From NCBI RefSeq assembly GCF_918731615.1, contig NZ_OU957226.1, forward strand, positions 2,171,501-2,235,500: a DNA stretch of 64,000 nucleotides, read 5' to 3'. A program made the translations under genes and the position numbers. This DNA is from Flavobacterium sp. CECT 9288. GTDB lineage: Bacteria > Bacteroidota > Bacteroidia > Flavobacteriales > Flavobacteriaceae. Below the pieces are notes generated by a model that ran no database searches, was not told where the DNA came from, and saw only the letters and a list, made by a program, of their open reading frames with translations. Below, piece by piece: positions 15,612 through 24,754 of this stretch. How positions within the stretch are numbered: the stretch's first letter is position 1; each line of letters opens with the position of its first letter.

Positions 15612-16448
15612 ATGAAAAGACTTCTTACGATAGAGTTACAAAAAATCTGGAAAAATAGAGCGAGTCGGGTTTTAACACTAGCCTACTTCATTTTACTTAC
15701 GTTCATTGCATTAATAGCATCAATCAAGTTTGATTTAGGTCCATTCAAATTTCATTTAGCCGAAATGGGTATTTTCAATTTCCCATACATATGGCACTTC
15801 AATACCTACATTGCATCCATTTTGAAATTCTTTTTAGCAATTGTAATTGTTTCAATGATGGCCAATGAGTACAGTTATGGTACCTTAAAACAAAACTTGA
15901 TTGACGGAATGAGCAAAAAAGAATTCATTCAATCAAAATTTTTGACAGTATTTCTTTTTGCTACGGTATCAACGGTGTTCCTTTTTATTTTGACCTTAAT
16001 ACTTGGATATAGTTTTTCATCCTTTACTGAAATTGATATTGTTTTTGCAGATTTAGACTATCTATTGGCTTATTTTGTAAAACTAATTGGCTTTTTCTCT
16101 TTCTGTTTATTTCTTGGAATTTTGATCAAGAGATCTGCATTTGCTTTAGGTTTCTTGTTGGTTTGGAATATTATTGAAGGAATTATAAGTGGAATTTTAA
16201 CTTTCAAAGTTTTTCCAGAGGGAACTACTGCAGCTAGTATTACACAGTTTTTACCACTACAATCCATGTCAAATCTTATCATTGAGCCTTTTTCACGTTT
16301 ATCAGTTGTAAAAAATATTGGTACTCAAATTGGTTTAGAGAATAGTAAGGACTATGGAGTTTCCCTTTTTTCAATTGCAATTGTATTGTGCTGGACCGTT
16401 ATATTTATATATTTTTCTTATAAAATTTTAAAAAATAGGGATTTATAG
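15612..16448 (+). CDS. ABC-2 type transporter permease
   Basis: A 278-residue integral membrane protein of the ABC-2 permease type, partner of the ATPase just upstream. The N-terminus has the typical amphipathic start MKRLLTIELQKIWKNRASR, and six hydrophobic segments follow (about residues 21-36, 68-86, 115-135, 155-172, 177-200 and 253-270). The motif NEYSYGTLKQNLIDGMSKKEFIQSKFL around residues 85-115 is characteristic of this family. Together they form a small exporter of unknown substrate, plausibly a peptide, drug or lipid. There is no obvious terminator after the stop. Confidence 0.9.
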   Translation: MKRLLTIELQKIWKNRASRVLTLAYFILLTFIALIASIKFDLGPFKFHLAEMGIFNFPYIWHFNTYIASILKFFLAIVIVSMMANEYSYGTLKQNLIDGMSKKEFIQSKFLTVFLFATVSTVFLFILTLILGYSFSSFTEIDIVFADLDYLLAYFVKLIGFFSFCLFLGILIKRSAFALGFLLVWNIIEGIISGILTFKVFPEGTTAASITQFLPLQSMSNLIIEPFSRLSVVKNIGTQIGLENSKDYGVSLFSIAIVLCWTVIFIYFSYKILKNRDL

Positions 16449-16945
16449 AAAATATAAGTTTAAGACGAATGGTTTAAATTCAGTATTGATTTACTTTTTT
16501 TTTGCTTATTTTCAAAAATGTTCTCAAGATATGAATATTGACATTTATACTCTAGAGCATCACAAATAGTACAAATAATTTTGGTAATATACTTCTAAAA
16601 TAGCTTTAACAAGAATAGATACTTTTTCGGTTTTGCGAAAAAAACATTCTTATTTTGAGTAATTTACAAGTATTTTTCTAACATATGAAGTAATCTTATC
16701 TATAACTTGTAATAGTATGAATGCTTTAGTATTTTTTGTTTAAAAAAAGATGACCTCAATTTATATTAAATTCACAATATCTATCTAAGGATATCTGCTA
16801 CTTATATTTTAATTGCAAACCTACCATTCGGGTTTCATTTTTCCCAATACAAAATTTATTAGATCAACTCCAATTATTTGAAAGCCGAACATCAAAAGAT
16901 CAATTTACTTTAGAAAGATAATTTAAATTTTCCTATTTTTAGCGC
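16449..16945. other. AT-rich intergenic region before the large surface-protein gene
   Basis: Roughly 500 bp with no ORF of note. A weak hairpin AAACC/GGGTTT occurs near 16818-16836, followed by a T-rich run; it could end the ABC transcript, but the stem is only five pairs. A TAnnTTTG-like box (TATTTTTA) lies close to the start at 16946. Otherwise I see nothing. Confidence 0.4.
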
Positions 16946-19900
16946 ATGAAAAAAACTTTACTACTACTAACGATTCTACTTTCAATTAGTTGTTTTGCAC
17001 AATTTAGTAAAACGCACTACATACCACCTATTACAGCTCAATCTAATGTGGTTGAAGATCATTACATTTATATTTCTACTCCAAATACGAAAGACGTCCC
17101 TTTTAAAATAATTGAAAATGGCGGTAATGTAATTACGGGTGTAGTGAATAATGTAAATCCATTTCGCTATTTTATAGGAACAGGAGATTTTACTCAATTA
17201 TTTACTCCTAAAAATACAATTGGGATTTTAAAGAACAAAGGCTATGTGATTGAAGCGGAGGATCTGGTGTATGCTAATATTCGTGTAAATGCTGCTAGAA
17301 CCAATAGTGGAGCCTATAATCATGCTGGTGGATTGGTTTCAAAAGGAAATAGTGCTTTGGGAAAAACATTCCGGTTAGGAGCGATGTTGAACCCTCTTTT
17401 TGACACTACTTTATTAAATTTTGCGTCTATTTTAGCTACTGAAAATGGCACAAAAGTTACGATTTCTAATCTGCCCATTGGAACTGTTTTGACCGATGGA
17501 ACTGTGATTAGCGGTCCAATAACATTGACACTAAACAAAAATGAAAGTTACGTACTTGCATTAGAAAACACTAACCCAGGCGCAACACCGTCAAATAGTG
17601 CTAAAATGATTGGTGCACTAGTAGAATCTGACAAAGCCGTGGCGGTCAACGCGGGTTCGTTTTGTGGAAGCAATAGCTCTGTTGTAAGTGGTGCCGGAAC
17701 TCCAACAGGACGAGATGTAGGATTTGATCAAATTGTACCTATTGAACGTACAGGAACTGAATATATTTTTGCCAAAGGATTAGGAACCGACGAATTGGAA
17801 CGTGTTTTACTTGTAGCGCATACGGACCAAACCAAAGTATTTCTAAACGGAAATACTTCTCCTTTAACTACCTTAAACAAAGGAGAATATGTTGCAATTG
17901 ACGGTACAAATTTCACCAATGGTAGTTTATATGTCACCTCTTCTGAAAAAGTATTTGCTTATCAAAGTATTGGTGGAACTGCTTCTCCAGCAAATCAAAA
18001 TATGTTTTTTGTTCCGCCTTTGAATTGTTCAACACCAAATGTGGTAGATAACATCCCTAATATTCAAGAAATTGGAAGCACTTTCTATGATGGTGGATTG
18101 AATATTATTACCGAAACCGGGGCGACAGTTTTAATTAATAATTCAGCGATTAGTGCTAGTCCACAATCAATAATTGGAAATCCTGGGTTTGTGAAATACA
18201 CTGTTTCTGGACTAAACGGAAACATATCCGTTAAATCGACCAAACAAGTATATGTGTCTTATTTTGCTACTAACGGAGCAGCAACGTATGGCGGTTACTA
18301 TTCTGGTTTTGATATAAAACCAGAAATTGTATCGGATAAAATTGCAGTTGGTACCTCCTCTTGCATTCCCAATGTCGTATTAAAAATTAGTAGCTTATCC
18401 GCTTATGATACGTTTCAATGGTACAAAGATGATGTAGCTATTCCGTTGGCTACTAACAACACCTACACTCCTACAACACCTGGTTATTATCAAGTTAAAG
18501 GAAGTATTTCTGGCTGTTTAAGCGATGTTTTTTCGGATAAAATTCCTGTAAGTGATTGTGCAAAAGACAATGATAATGATGGCACAAATAACAACATCGA
18601 TATTGATTGGGACAATGACGGCATCCTCAATTGCACCGAATCGTTTGGTAATAAAGGCATTGACATTTCTAATACAGCTGCTGGAGTAATAACCCAAGAC
18701 ACCTATTCTAACTCTTTTACTGGAACAGTATCAACATCCGCCACATCACGTCCCACACCTTTTACCGGTAATAATGATGGAGTTTTTAGTACTGATGTTG
18801 CAGCGGGTAAAGAGAATTTCGTGGCATACCAAATGAATTTTACTAAACCTATCACCGTACAAATGAGTTATGTAAATACTGCAAATAGTAGCGATTTACT
18901 TAACGCAGATGCGGAATACATCATCAATTCTGATGTAAACAAAACTATAACGGTATTAAACCCTAATGATCAACTTGTAATTGATACTAATTATGATGGT
19001 ATTTATGAAAGTGGGGTTACCCAATTCACCTCCTTCGAAATTCGATTTAGGTTAAATAGTGCTGTTCCTTTAGCTGCAGGTACAGGTACCTTTAAATTTG
19101 TATCCTACTTAACAAGTTCTTTAAGCATTAAACATAAAAACCTTTCCGATACCGATTTAAATAAAGGAACTTTCAAATTTGAAGCCGTTTGTATTCCGAG
19201 AGATTATGACGGAGACGGATTTCCTGATCAGGAAGATTCAGATAGTGATGCTGATGGAATTTTTGATACCATAGAAGCACAAGTCAATGCAGCACAAATT
19301 CTATCTAATATTGATGCTAATAAAAACGGTCTTGACAATGCTTTTGAACCAGGATTTACACCTCAAGATTCAGATTCTGACAGCGTACCTGATTATCTAG
19401 ATTTAGACAGTGATAATGACGGAATTCAAGATAGTGTAGAAACAGGAAATGACCTTGATGCTGATGGAATAAAAAACTACAGAGACATAGATAGTGATGG
19501 AGATTTATGTTTTGATGTTGTTGAAGCAGGTTTTTTAGATCCAAATACTGACGGTATTCTTGGAAATAATCCTGTCACAGTTGATTCTAAAGGTAAAGTA
19601 ACAAGTGCTGTAGGTTACACAGCCCCAAATAGTAATTATTCAACAGCCGCACCAATAGTAATTACCACGCAACCTAATGTTTTACCTACATGTGAATTAC
19701 AAAATGCCACGGTAACACTCGATGATAATGGAGGTAACACCTACCAATGGGAACTATCTACTGATGGTATTAATTGGAATACAATAACAAATAATTCCAC
19801 ATACTCGGGCACAGCTACAAAAACACTTCTTATTTCAAGTGTAACAAAATCAATGAACGGCTATCAATACAGAGTGATCTTAAACAAAATAGGAAATTCA

Positions 19901-21883
19901 TGTGGTTTAATTTCAGATAAAACTAACTTGACAGTATATGACTTACCTACCATTAACAATGTAACCATTGTTCAGTGTGACAACGACTTAGATGCAATCA
20001 CTACTTTTAATCTTACGGTTAAAAATAATGAAATATCAAGTAATGCGAGTGCCGAAACCTTTACCTATTATACAACTCTTGCTGCAGCAAATACTGCAAA
20101 TGCTGCACAACAAATTACAAATCCGTTAGCTTATACTAACGCCACACCAGGAGTAACCCGCGTATGGACAAGAGTAACTAACAATAATAACTGTTTTAGA
20201 ACTGCAGAAATTACACTTCAAGTATTGGCTACTCAAATTCCATCAACTTTTAATAATGTGTATACAGCCTGTGATGATTTAAGAGATCTAAATGGACTTG
20301 ACAACGCTAATAACAATAAAAGAGATGGCATAAGTACCTTTGATTTCAGTGCAACAGAAACGGCTATAAAAACATTACTACCAGCAGGAAATTACACGGT
20401 ATCTTTTTATAGAAACCAAGCAGATGCACTAGCCGAAACCAATAAAATATCTGATATTACAAACTATAGAAACATTGGTTATCCTGGAACACAAGATATT
20501 TGGGGTCGCGTAGATAGTGATGTTACAAATGCTTGTTTTGGTTTAGGACCTTTTGTAAAGCTGGTAGTTGAACAAATTCCATTTGCAAATCCAGTGACCA
20601 TTGCAAGACAATGTGATGACAATCAGGATGGTATTTTTACTTTTGAAACGTCTACATTACATGCAACAGTACTCAATGGACAAACTAATGTAAACGTTAC
20701 CTATTTTGACGAAAACAATAATGCCCTTTCAAGTCCTTTTCCTGCTACATTCACCACTACAACCCAAAATATTAAAGCTGTAGTTACAAATAATTCAACA
20801 CTGGCTTGTAGTGAAGAAGTTACCATTGCATTTATTGTTGATGATTTACCAGAGGCGTTCTCTATACCTACAAATTTGACTACAGTATGTGATGACGAAG
20901 TTGATCCTCTTTTACAAGACGGAAAATATTCATTTGATACAACTACCTTTCAAAATAGCATTTTAGGTGGTCAAACAGGCATGAAGGTAAATTATTTTGA
21001 TAAAGATGGAAAACCTTTAACAAGTCCGCTTCCTAATCCATTTGTAACGCTTACTCAAAACATAACAGTTGAAGTGGAAAATACAATCAATCCAACTTGT
21101 AAAGCAATCTTAACGATTCCGTTTATAGTTAATCCATTGCCTCCAATTCAATTAAACACCAATGGAGGAGATAACGAATTAGTATGTTCTAATTTACCAA
21201 CATTCTTTGTTCAACTAAATGCTGGTTTACCAAATGGTACTAATCCAGCTGATTATAGCTATACTTGGTACAAAGATTCCAATATAATTACTAACGAAAC
21301 TGGTCCAACTCTTGACGTAAATGCTGAAGGTGACTATAGTGTAGAAGTGGCAACATTATTAGGATGCGAAAGAACAAGAACTATAAAAGTAACCGCTTCG
21401 GATATAGCTACGATAGCAAGCGTCGATATAGTAGATCTAGCCGAAAATAATACGGTAACGGTTGATGCTAATGGAAAGGGTGATTATGAATACAGTTTAG
21501 ACTTACCTAACGGTCCTTTTCAAGACTCCAACTTGTTTGATAATGTTCCTTCAGGAATTCATGAAGTGTACATTAATGATAAAAATGGTTGCGGTACCGT
21601 AAGCAAAACAATTGCAGTTACAGGAGCTCCTAAATTTTTTACACCAAATGGGGACAGAATTAATGATTTCTGGAACATAAAAGGCATTAACAATACCTTT
21701 AACAAGAATGCTGTTATATATATATTCAATCGATTTGGAAAATTAATAAAACAAATAACGGCATCAAGCCAAGGATGGGACGGAACGTTTACAGGTCAAC
21801 CCATGCCAGCAGATGACTACTGGTTTACTGTAAAACTTGATGACGGACGAGAAATGAAAGGTCATTTCAGTTTAAAAAGATAA
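16946..21883 (+). CDS. T9SS type B surface protein with IgGFc-binding-like N-terminus and Ca-binding repeats
   Basis: A 1,645-residue secreted protein. The signal peptide is residues 1-18 (SCFA-Q). Residues about 30-470 resemble the IgGFc-binding N-terminal domain of gliding-associated surface proteins (AGGLVSKGNSALGKTFRLGAM, GTPTGRDVGFDQIVPIERTGTEY). Aspartate-rich thrombospondin-3-like repeats follow at about 541-565, 753-775 and 808-855, each of the D-x-D-x-DG type that binds calcium. Ig-like or PKD-like strand-rich domains fill 880-1550. The C-terminus (about 1561-1645: FFTPNGDRINDFWNI, FNRFGKLIKQI, WDGTFTGQPMPADDYWF, GHFSLKR) is the gliding-motility-associated/CHU_C type B sorting domain recognised by the type IX secretion system. 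A role in adhesion or motility is inferred from the class. Confidence 0.93.
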   Translation: MKKTLLLLTILLSISCFAQFSKTHYIPPITAQSNVVEDHYIYISTPNTKDVPFKIIENGGNVITGVVNNVNPFRYFIGTGDFTQLFTPKNTIGILKNKGYVIEAEDLVYANIRVNAARTNSGAYNHAGGLVSKGNSALGKTFRLGAMLNPLFDTTLLNFASILATENGTKVTISNLPIGTVLTDGTVISGPITLTLNKNESYVLALENTNPGATPSNSAKMIGALVESDKAVAVNAGSFCGSNSSVVSGAGTPTGRDVGFDQIVPIERTGTEYIFAKGLGTDELERVLLVAHTDQTKVFLNGNTSPLTTLNKGEYVAIDGTNFTNGSLYVTSSEKVFAYQSIGGTASPANQNMFFVPPLNCSTPNVVDNIPNIQEIGSTFYDGGLNIITETGATVLINNSAISASPQSIIGNPGFVKYTVSGLNGNISVKSTKQVYVSYFATNGAATYGGYYSGFDIKPEIVSDKIAVGTSSCIPNVVLKISSLSAYDTFQWYKDDVAIPLATNNTYTPTTPGYYQVKGSISGCLSDVFSDKIPVSDCAKDNDNDGTNNNIDIDWDNDGILNCTESFGNKGIDISNTAAGVITQDTYSNSFTGTVSTSATSRPTPFTGNNDGVFSTDVAAGKENFVAYQMNFTKPITVQMSYVNTANSSDLLNADAEYIINSDVNKTITVLNPNDQLVIDTNYDGIYESGVTQFTSFEIRFRLNSAVPLAAGTGTFKFVSYLTSSLSIKHKNLSDTDLNKGTFKFEAVCIPRDYDGDGFPDQEDSDSDADGIFDTIEAQVNAAQILSNIDANKNGLDNAFEPGFTPQDSDSDSVPDYLDLDSDNDGIQDSVETGNDLDADGIKNYRDIDSDGDLCFDVVEAGFLDPNTDGILGNNPVTVDSKGKVTSAVGYTAPNSNYSTAAPIVITTQPNVLPTCELQNATVTLDDNGGNTYQWELSTDGINWNTITNNSTYSGTATKTLLISSVTKSMNGYQYRVILNKIGNSCGLISDKTNLTVYDLPTINNVTIVQCDNDLDAITTFNLTVKNNEISSNASAETFTYYTTLAAANTANAAQQITNPLAYTNATPGVTRVWTRVTNNNNCFRTAEITLQVLATQIPSTFNNVYTACDDLRDLNGLDNANNNKRDGISTFDFSATETAIKTLLPAGNYTVSFYRNQADALAETNKISDITNYRNIGYPGTQDIWGRVDSDVTNACFGLGPFVKLVVEQIPFANPVTIARQCDDNQDGIFTFETSTLHATVLNGQTNVNVTYFDENNNALSSPFPATFTTTTQNIKAVVTNNSTLACSEEVTIAFIVDDLPEAFSIPTNLTTVCDDEVDPLLQDGKYSFDTTTFQNSILGGQTGMKVNYFDKDGKPLTSPLPNPFVTLTQNITVEVENTINPTCKAILTIPFIVNPLPPIQLNTNGGDNELVCSNLPTFFVQLNAGLPNGTNPADYSYTWYKDSNIITNETGPTLDVNAEGDYSVEVATLLGCERTRTIKVTASDIATIASVDIVDLAENNTVTVDANGKGDYEYSLDLPNGPFQDSNLFDNVPSGIHEVYINDKNGCGTVSKTIAVTGAPKFFTPNGDRINDFWNIKGINNTFNKNAVIYIFNRFGKLIKQITASSQGWDGTFTGQPMPADDYWFTVKLDDGREMKGHFSLKR

Positions 21884-21986
21884 TGTTTAAAACGCTTTAA
21901 ACTACAAGTTATTCACTATTTAAAGTAATAGAACAGTTTATAAAAAGACGGTCTATTACTTTAAAAGGTGTTATAAAAAAATAAAT

Positions 21987-22343
21987 ATGAAGAATTATAT
22001 CAAATATCTCGCAATGTTTATATTGATTTTAGGATCAATGACGAGTGAGTGTTTCCCTAATTCTGAAATCAGCTCTACTTCCTATTATCAAGACTTTAAT
22101 CTCACTAAAAGTACTGAAGCAGAAAATCTAAAAGGAACAAAATTACTTTTTGACACCATTCATGATGTAAAATCAAGCTTTAAAATTAGCCTAGATATTA
22201 ATCCCAAATATCTTAATCCTGCTGATGTTTTATGTTTTACAAAATTTAAAATACAGCGTGCATTGTTTCAAACATTACAACCTGTTCTGTATCAAAAACT
22301 ATATTTAAAAGCATTATTTGATTTCACTAATTATACCCTTTAA
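21987..22343 (+). CDS. small exported or membrane-anchored protein, unknown
   Basis: A 118-residue protein with an N-terminal hydrophobic segment (YIKYLAMFILILGSMTS, residues 4-20) that would serve as a signal peptide or anchor. The remainder is polar and matches nothing I recognise. It lies 103 bp after the T9SS surface protein, and its leader carries AAAAGGTGTT at 21964-21973, a motif repeated in front of the next small ORF at 22427. It has no stable hairpin behind it, so it could be cotranscribed with the 60-residue gene. Confidence 0.55.
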   Translation: MKNYIKYLAMFILILGSMTSECFPNSEISSTSYYQDFNLTKSTEAENLKGTKLLFDTIHDVKSSFKISLDINPKYLNPADVLCFTKFKIQRALFQTLQPVLYQKLYLKALFDFTNYTL

Positions 22344-22426
22344 TTCCAAACTTAGTTTGAAATTTATTTTCAAATCTTTCACATGATTTAAAAAAATAAA
22401 AAGGTGTTTAATTAAACGAAATAAAA

Positions 22427-22609
22427 ATGCGTAAACTTATAAATACAAATAGTCTAACTACTTGTAAAAGAATAATTACTGGAATCAAAAAGAAAATAAT
22501 TGTAATACTTACTGCAATAATGCTAGGATTTGCAATGGGATTCCATGAAAATGAAAGCATACTCCATAAAAACTCAAAACAAACCGAGTGGCAAAATAAA
22601 AAAGAGTAA
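22427..22609 (+). CDS. small membrane protein, 60 residues
   Basis: A 60-residue ORF: a basic N-terminus, one membrane segment (KKKIIVILTAIMLGFAMGF, about residues 21-39) and a short polar tail. I do not recognise it. The same AAAAGGTGTT leader motif occurs about 22 bp before its start as before the 118-residue gene. The codon choice is like that of the neighbours. It may be a genuine small protein; I hold it at moderate confidence because short ORFs arise by chance in AT-rich DNA. Confidence 0.45.
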   Translation: MRKLINTNSLTTCKRIITGIKKKIIVILTAIMLGFAMGFHENESILHKNSKQTEWQNKKE

Positions 22610-22673
22610 GATTTTCAAAGACAATTCAAGTTCCTTATCAGCACTTATCTTCATAAAAGTATATTTTCTCTTA

Positions 22674-22752
22674 CCCCTGATGGGAATGGCATCCTTTTAT
22701 AACACCCCTTTTTTGGGGTGGTATAAAAGATATAGTGTACAGCAGGATTGGG
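22674..22752 (+). ncRNA. structured repeat, copy B
   Basis: The conserved 5' part CCCTGATGG then GGCATCCTTTT and the 3' part AAAAGATATAG then ACAGCAGGA flank a variable hairpin. In that hairpin CTTTTATA and CACCCC pair with GGGGTG and TATAAAAG. CCTG near 22676 can close with CAGG near 22744. The conserved arms agree with the minus-strand element at 52922-53000 at about 20 of 23 positions on each side, while the central hairpin differs completely. It lies between the 60-residue ORF and the typA terminator. Confidence 0.65.
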
Positions 22753-22755
22753 TTC

Positions 22756-22788
22756 AAAAAAAAACCATCAACTTACGCTGATGGTTTT
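22756..22788 (-). terminator. terminator of typA (probably bidirectional)
   Basis: AAAACCATCA (22761-22770) pairs with TGATGGTTTT (22779-22788). The A-run on its left gives a T-run on the minus strand, so it ends the typA transcript; TTTT on the right may also stop plus-strand transcription. Confidence 0.85.
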
Positions 22789-22806
22789 AAATACAATTCA
22801 AATAAA

Positions 22807-24603
22807 TTAGATTTTGAATCTTTTTCTATCTGTTTCTGTTAAATATATTTTTCTTAAACGAATAGATTTTGGTGTAACCTCTACATATTCATCTTTTTGA
22901 ATGTATTCTAAAGCTTCCTCTAATGAGAAAATAATTGGAGGGATGATTCTAGCTTTGTCATCATTTCCAGATGAACGTACGTTAGATTGTTTTTTCTCTT
23001 TCGTTACGTTTACACACATATCGTCTCCACGAGAGTTTTCACCAATTACCTGACCTTCGTAAATTTCAGCATTTGGCTCTACGAAAAACTTACCACGATC
23101 TTGTAATTTATCGATAGAGTAAGGAATTGCTTTACCTTTTTCCATAGAGATTAATGAACCTTTGTTACGTCCAGCAATTTCTCCTTTGAAAGGCTCATAT
23201 CCAATAAAACGGTGTGACATAATAGCCTCACCAGCAGTTGCAGTTAACAATTGATTACGCAAACCAATGATTCCACGAGATGGAATATTGAATTTTACAA
23301 TCATACGCTCCCCTTTTGTTTCCATACTTAGCATTTCACCTTTACGCATAGTTACGAACTCAACCGCTCTACCTGATAGATTTTCTGGTAAATCAATAGT
23401 TAATTCCTCAATTGGTTCACATTTTTTACCATCAATTTCTTTGATAATAACTTGTGGTTGACCAATTTGTAATTCATATCCTTCTCTTCTCATTGTTTCA
23501 ATAAGAACAGATAAGTGAAGTACTCCACGACCAAAAACCATGAATTTATCAGCAGAATCAGTTTCACCTAACTTCATAGCTAAGTTTTTCTCTAATTCTT
23601 TTGTCAAACGCTCTCTAATGTGTCTTGATGTTACAAATTTACCCTCTTTACCAAAGAAAGGAGAGTCATTAATTGTAAACAACATACTCATTGTAGGCTC
23701 GTCAATATCAATTGTTTTTAAACCTTCTGGATTTTCATGATCAGCGATAGTATCACCAATTTCAAAACCTTCAACACCAATGATGGCGCAAATATCTCCA
23801 GCTATAACTTGTTCTACTTTTTTACGACCAAGTCCTTCAAAAGTATGCAATTCTTTTATACGAGATTTAGATACAGTACCATCTCTTTTTACTAATGAGA
23901 TTGGCATACCTTCTTTTAAAACACCTCTTTCAAGACGACCAATAGCGATACGACCTGTAAAAGCTGAGAAATCAAGAGATGTAATCAACATTTGTGGAGT
24001 TCCTTCAGAAACTTTAGGAGCAGGTACATTAGCAACAACCATATCTAATAATGCTTCCACATTATCAGTTACGTTTTCCCAGTGGTCAGACATCCAGTTA
24101 TTTTTAGCTGAACCGTAAACTGTTGGGAAATCCAACTGCCATTCTTGAGCACCTAATTCAAACATTAAGTCAAAAACTTTTTCATGCACTTCCTCAGGAG
24201 TACAGTTTTCTTTATCAACTTTATTGATAACTACACAAGGTTTAAGACCTAAGTCAATCGCTTTTTGTAAAACAAAACGCGTTTGAGGCATTGGACCTTC
24301 AAAAGCATCAACTAGTAAACATACACCATCGGCCATGTTCAATACACGTTCAACTTCACCACCAAAATCGGCGTGACCAGGAGTATCAATAATATTGATT
24401 TTAGTTCCTTTATATTGAACTGATACGTTTTTAGAAGTAATAGTAATACCTCTTTCACGCTCTAAGTCGTTATTATCAAGAATTAAATCACCTGTATTTT
24501 CGTTGTCACGAAATAATTGACAGTGATACATAATTTTGTCTACCAATGTAGTTTTACCGTGATCGACGTGGGCAATAATTGCAATGTTTCTAATAGATTC
24601 CAT
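22807..24603 (-). CDS. typA: translational GTPase TypA/BipA
   Basis: A 598-residue ribosome-associated GTPase used under stress and at low temperature. G1 is AHVDHGKTTL at about residues 10-19, the switch region holds ERERGITI, G3 is DTPGHADFGGEV, and G4 is NKVDKE. The EF-Tu-like domain 2, two EF-G-like domains and the BipA-specific C-terminal domain (PIIFSLEEALEYIQKDEYVEVTP, LRKIYL) follow at normal length. It is a single-gene unit with a terminator behind it. A TACCTTTG box (24623-24630, minus strand) sits 20 bp before the ATG. Confidence 0.98.
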   Translation of the reverse strand: MESIRNIAIIAHVDHGKTTLVDKIMYHCQLFRDNENTGDLILDNNDLERERGITITSKNVSVQYKGTKINIIDTPGHADFGGEVERVLNMADGVCLLVDAFEGPMPQTRFVLQKAIDLGLKPCVVINKVDKENCTPEEVHEKVFDLMFELGAQEWQLDFPTVYGSAKNNWMSDHWENVTDNVEALLDMVVANVPAPKVSEGTPQMLITSLDFSAFTGRIAIGRLERGVLKEGMPISLVKRDGTVSKSRIKELHTFEGLGRKKVEQVIAGDICAIIGVEGFEIGDTIADHENPEGLKTIDIDEPTMSMLFTINDSPFFGKEGKFVTSRHIRERLTKELEKNLAMKLGETDSADKFMVFGRGVLHLSVLIETMRREGYELQIGQPQVIIKEIDGKKCEPIEELTIDLPENLSGRAVEFVTMRKGEMLSMETKGERMIVKFNIPSRGIIGLRNQLLTATAGEAIMSHRFIGYEPFKGEIAGRNKGSLISMEKGKAIPYSIDKLQDRGKFFVEPNAEIYEGQVIGENSRGDDMCVNVTKEKKQSNVRSSGNDDKARIIPPIIFSLEEALEYIQKDEYVEVTPKSIRLRKIYLTETDRKRFKI

Positions 24604-24622
24604 CTGTGATTTTTAATGGCTG

Positions 24623-24630
24623 CAAAGGTA
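24623..24630 (-). promoter_or_regulatory. typA -7 element (TACCTTTG)
   Basis: On the minus strand the sequence reads TACCTTTGCAGCC, a full TAnnTTTG match followed by a typical start-site context. No TTG is found at the ideal -33 spacing. Confidence 0.55.
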
Positions 24631-24754
24631 CACTTTATTTTGATATAAAAAATATTTATACAATAGTTTACATATCCTTAATGGATTAGCAACTTAAAAA
24701 ATAAGTTTTTTCGACTGCCCTATTTTAAAACATTTATTTAATTATATTTGAGTA

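Noticed and set aside
14644-16448. The ABC pair as the gliding-motility GldA/GldF exporter
   Set aside because: The similarity is at superfamily level only and no gldG or other gld gene is adjacent.
19200-19510. A DNA-level tandem repeat in the large surface gene
   Set aside because: The repetition comes from Asp/Gly codons of calcium-binding protein repeats; nucleotide units do not keep a fixed period.
22530-22781. An 83-codon plus-strand ORF
   Set aside because: It crosses the structured repeat hairpin and the typA terminator and overlaps a better small ORF.
24743-24750. TATATTTG as the promoter of the PAS kinase
   Set aside because: It ends 4 bp before the ATG, which would require a leaderless start, and no -33 element supports it.
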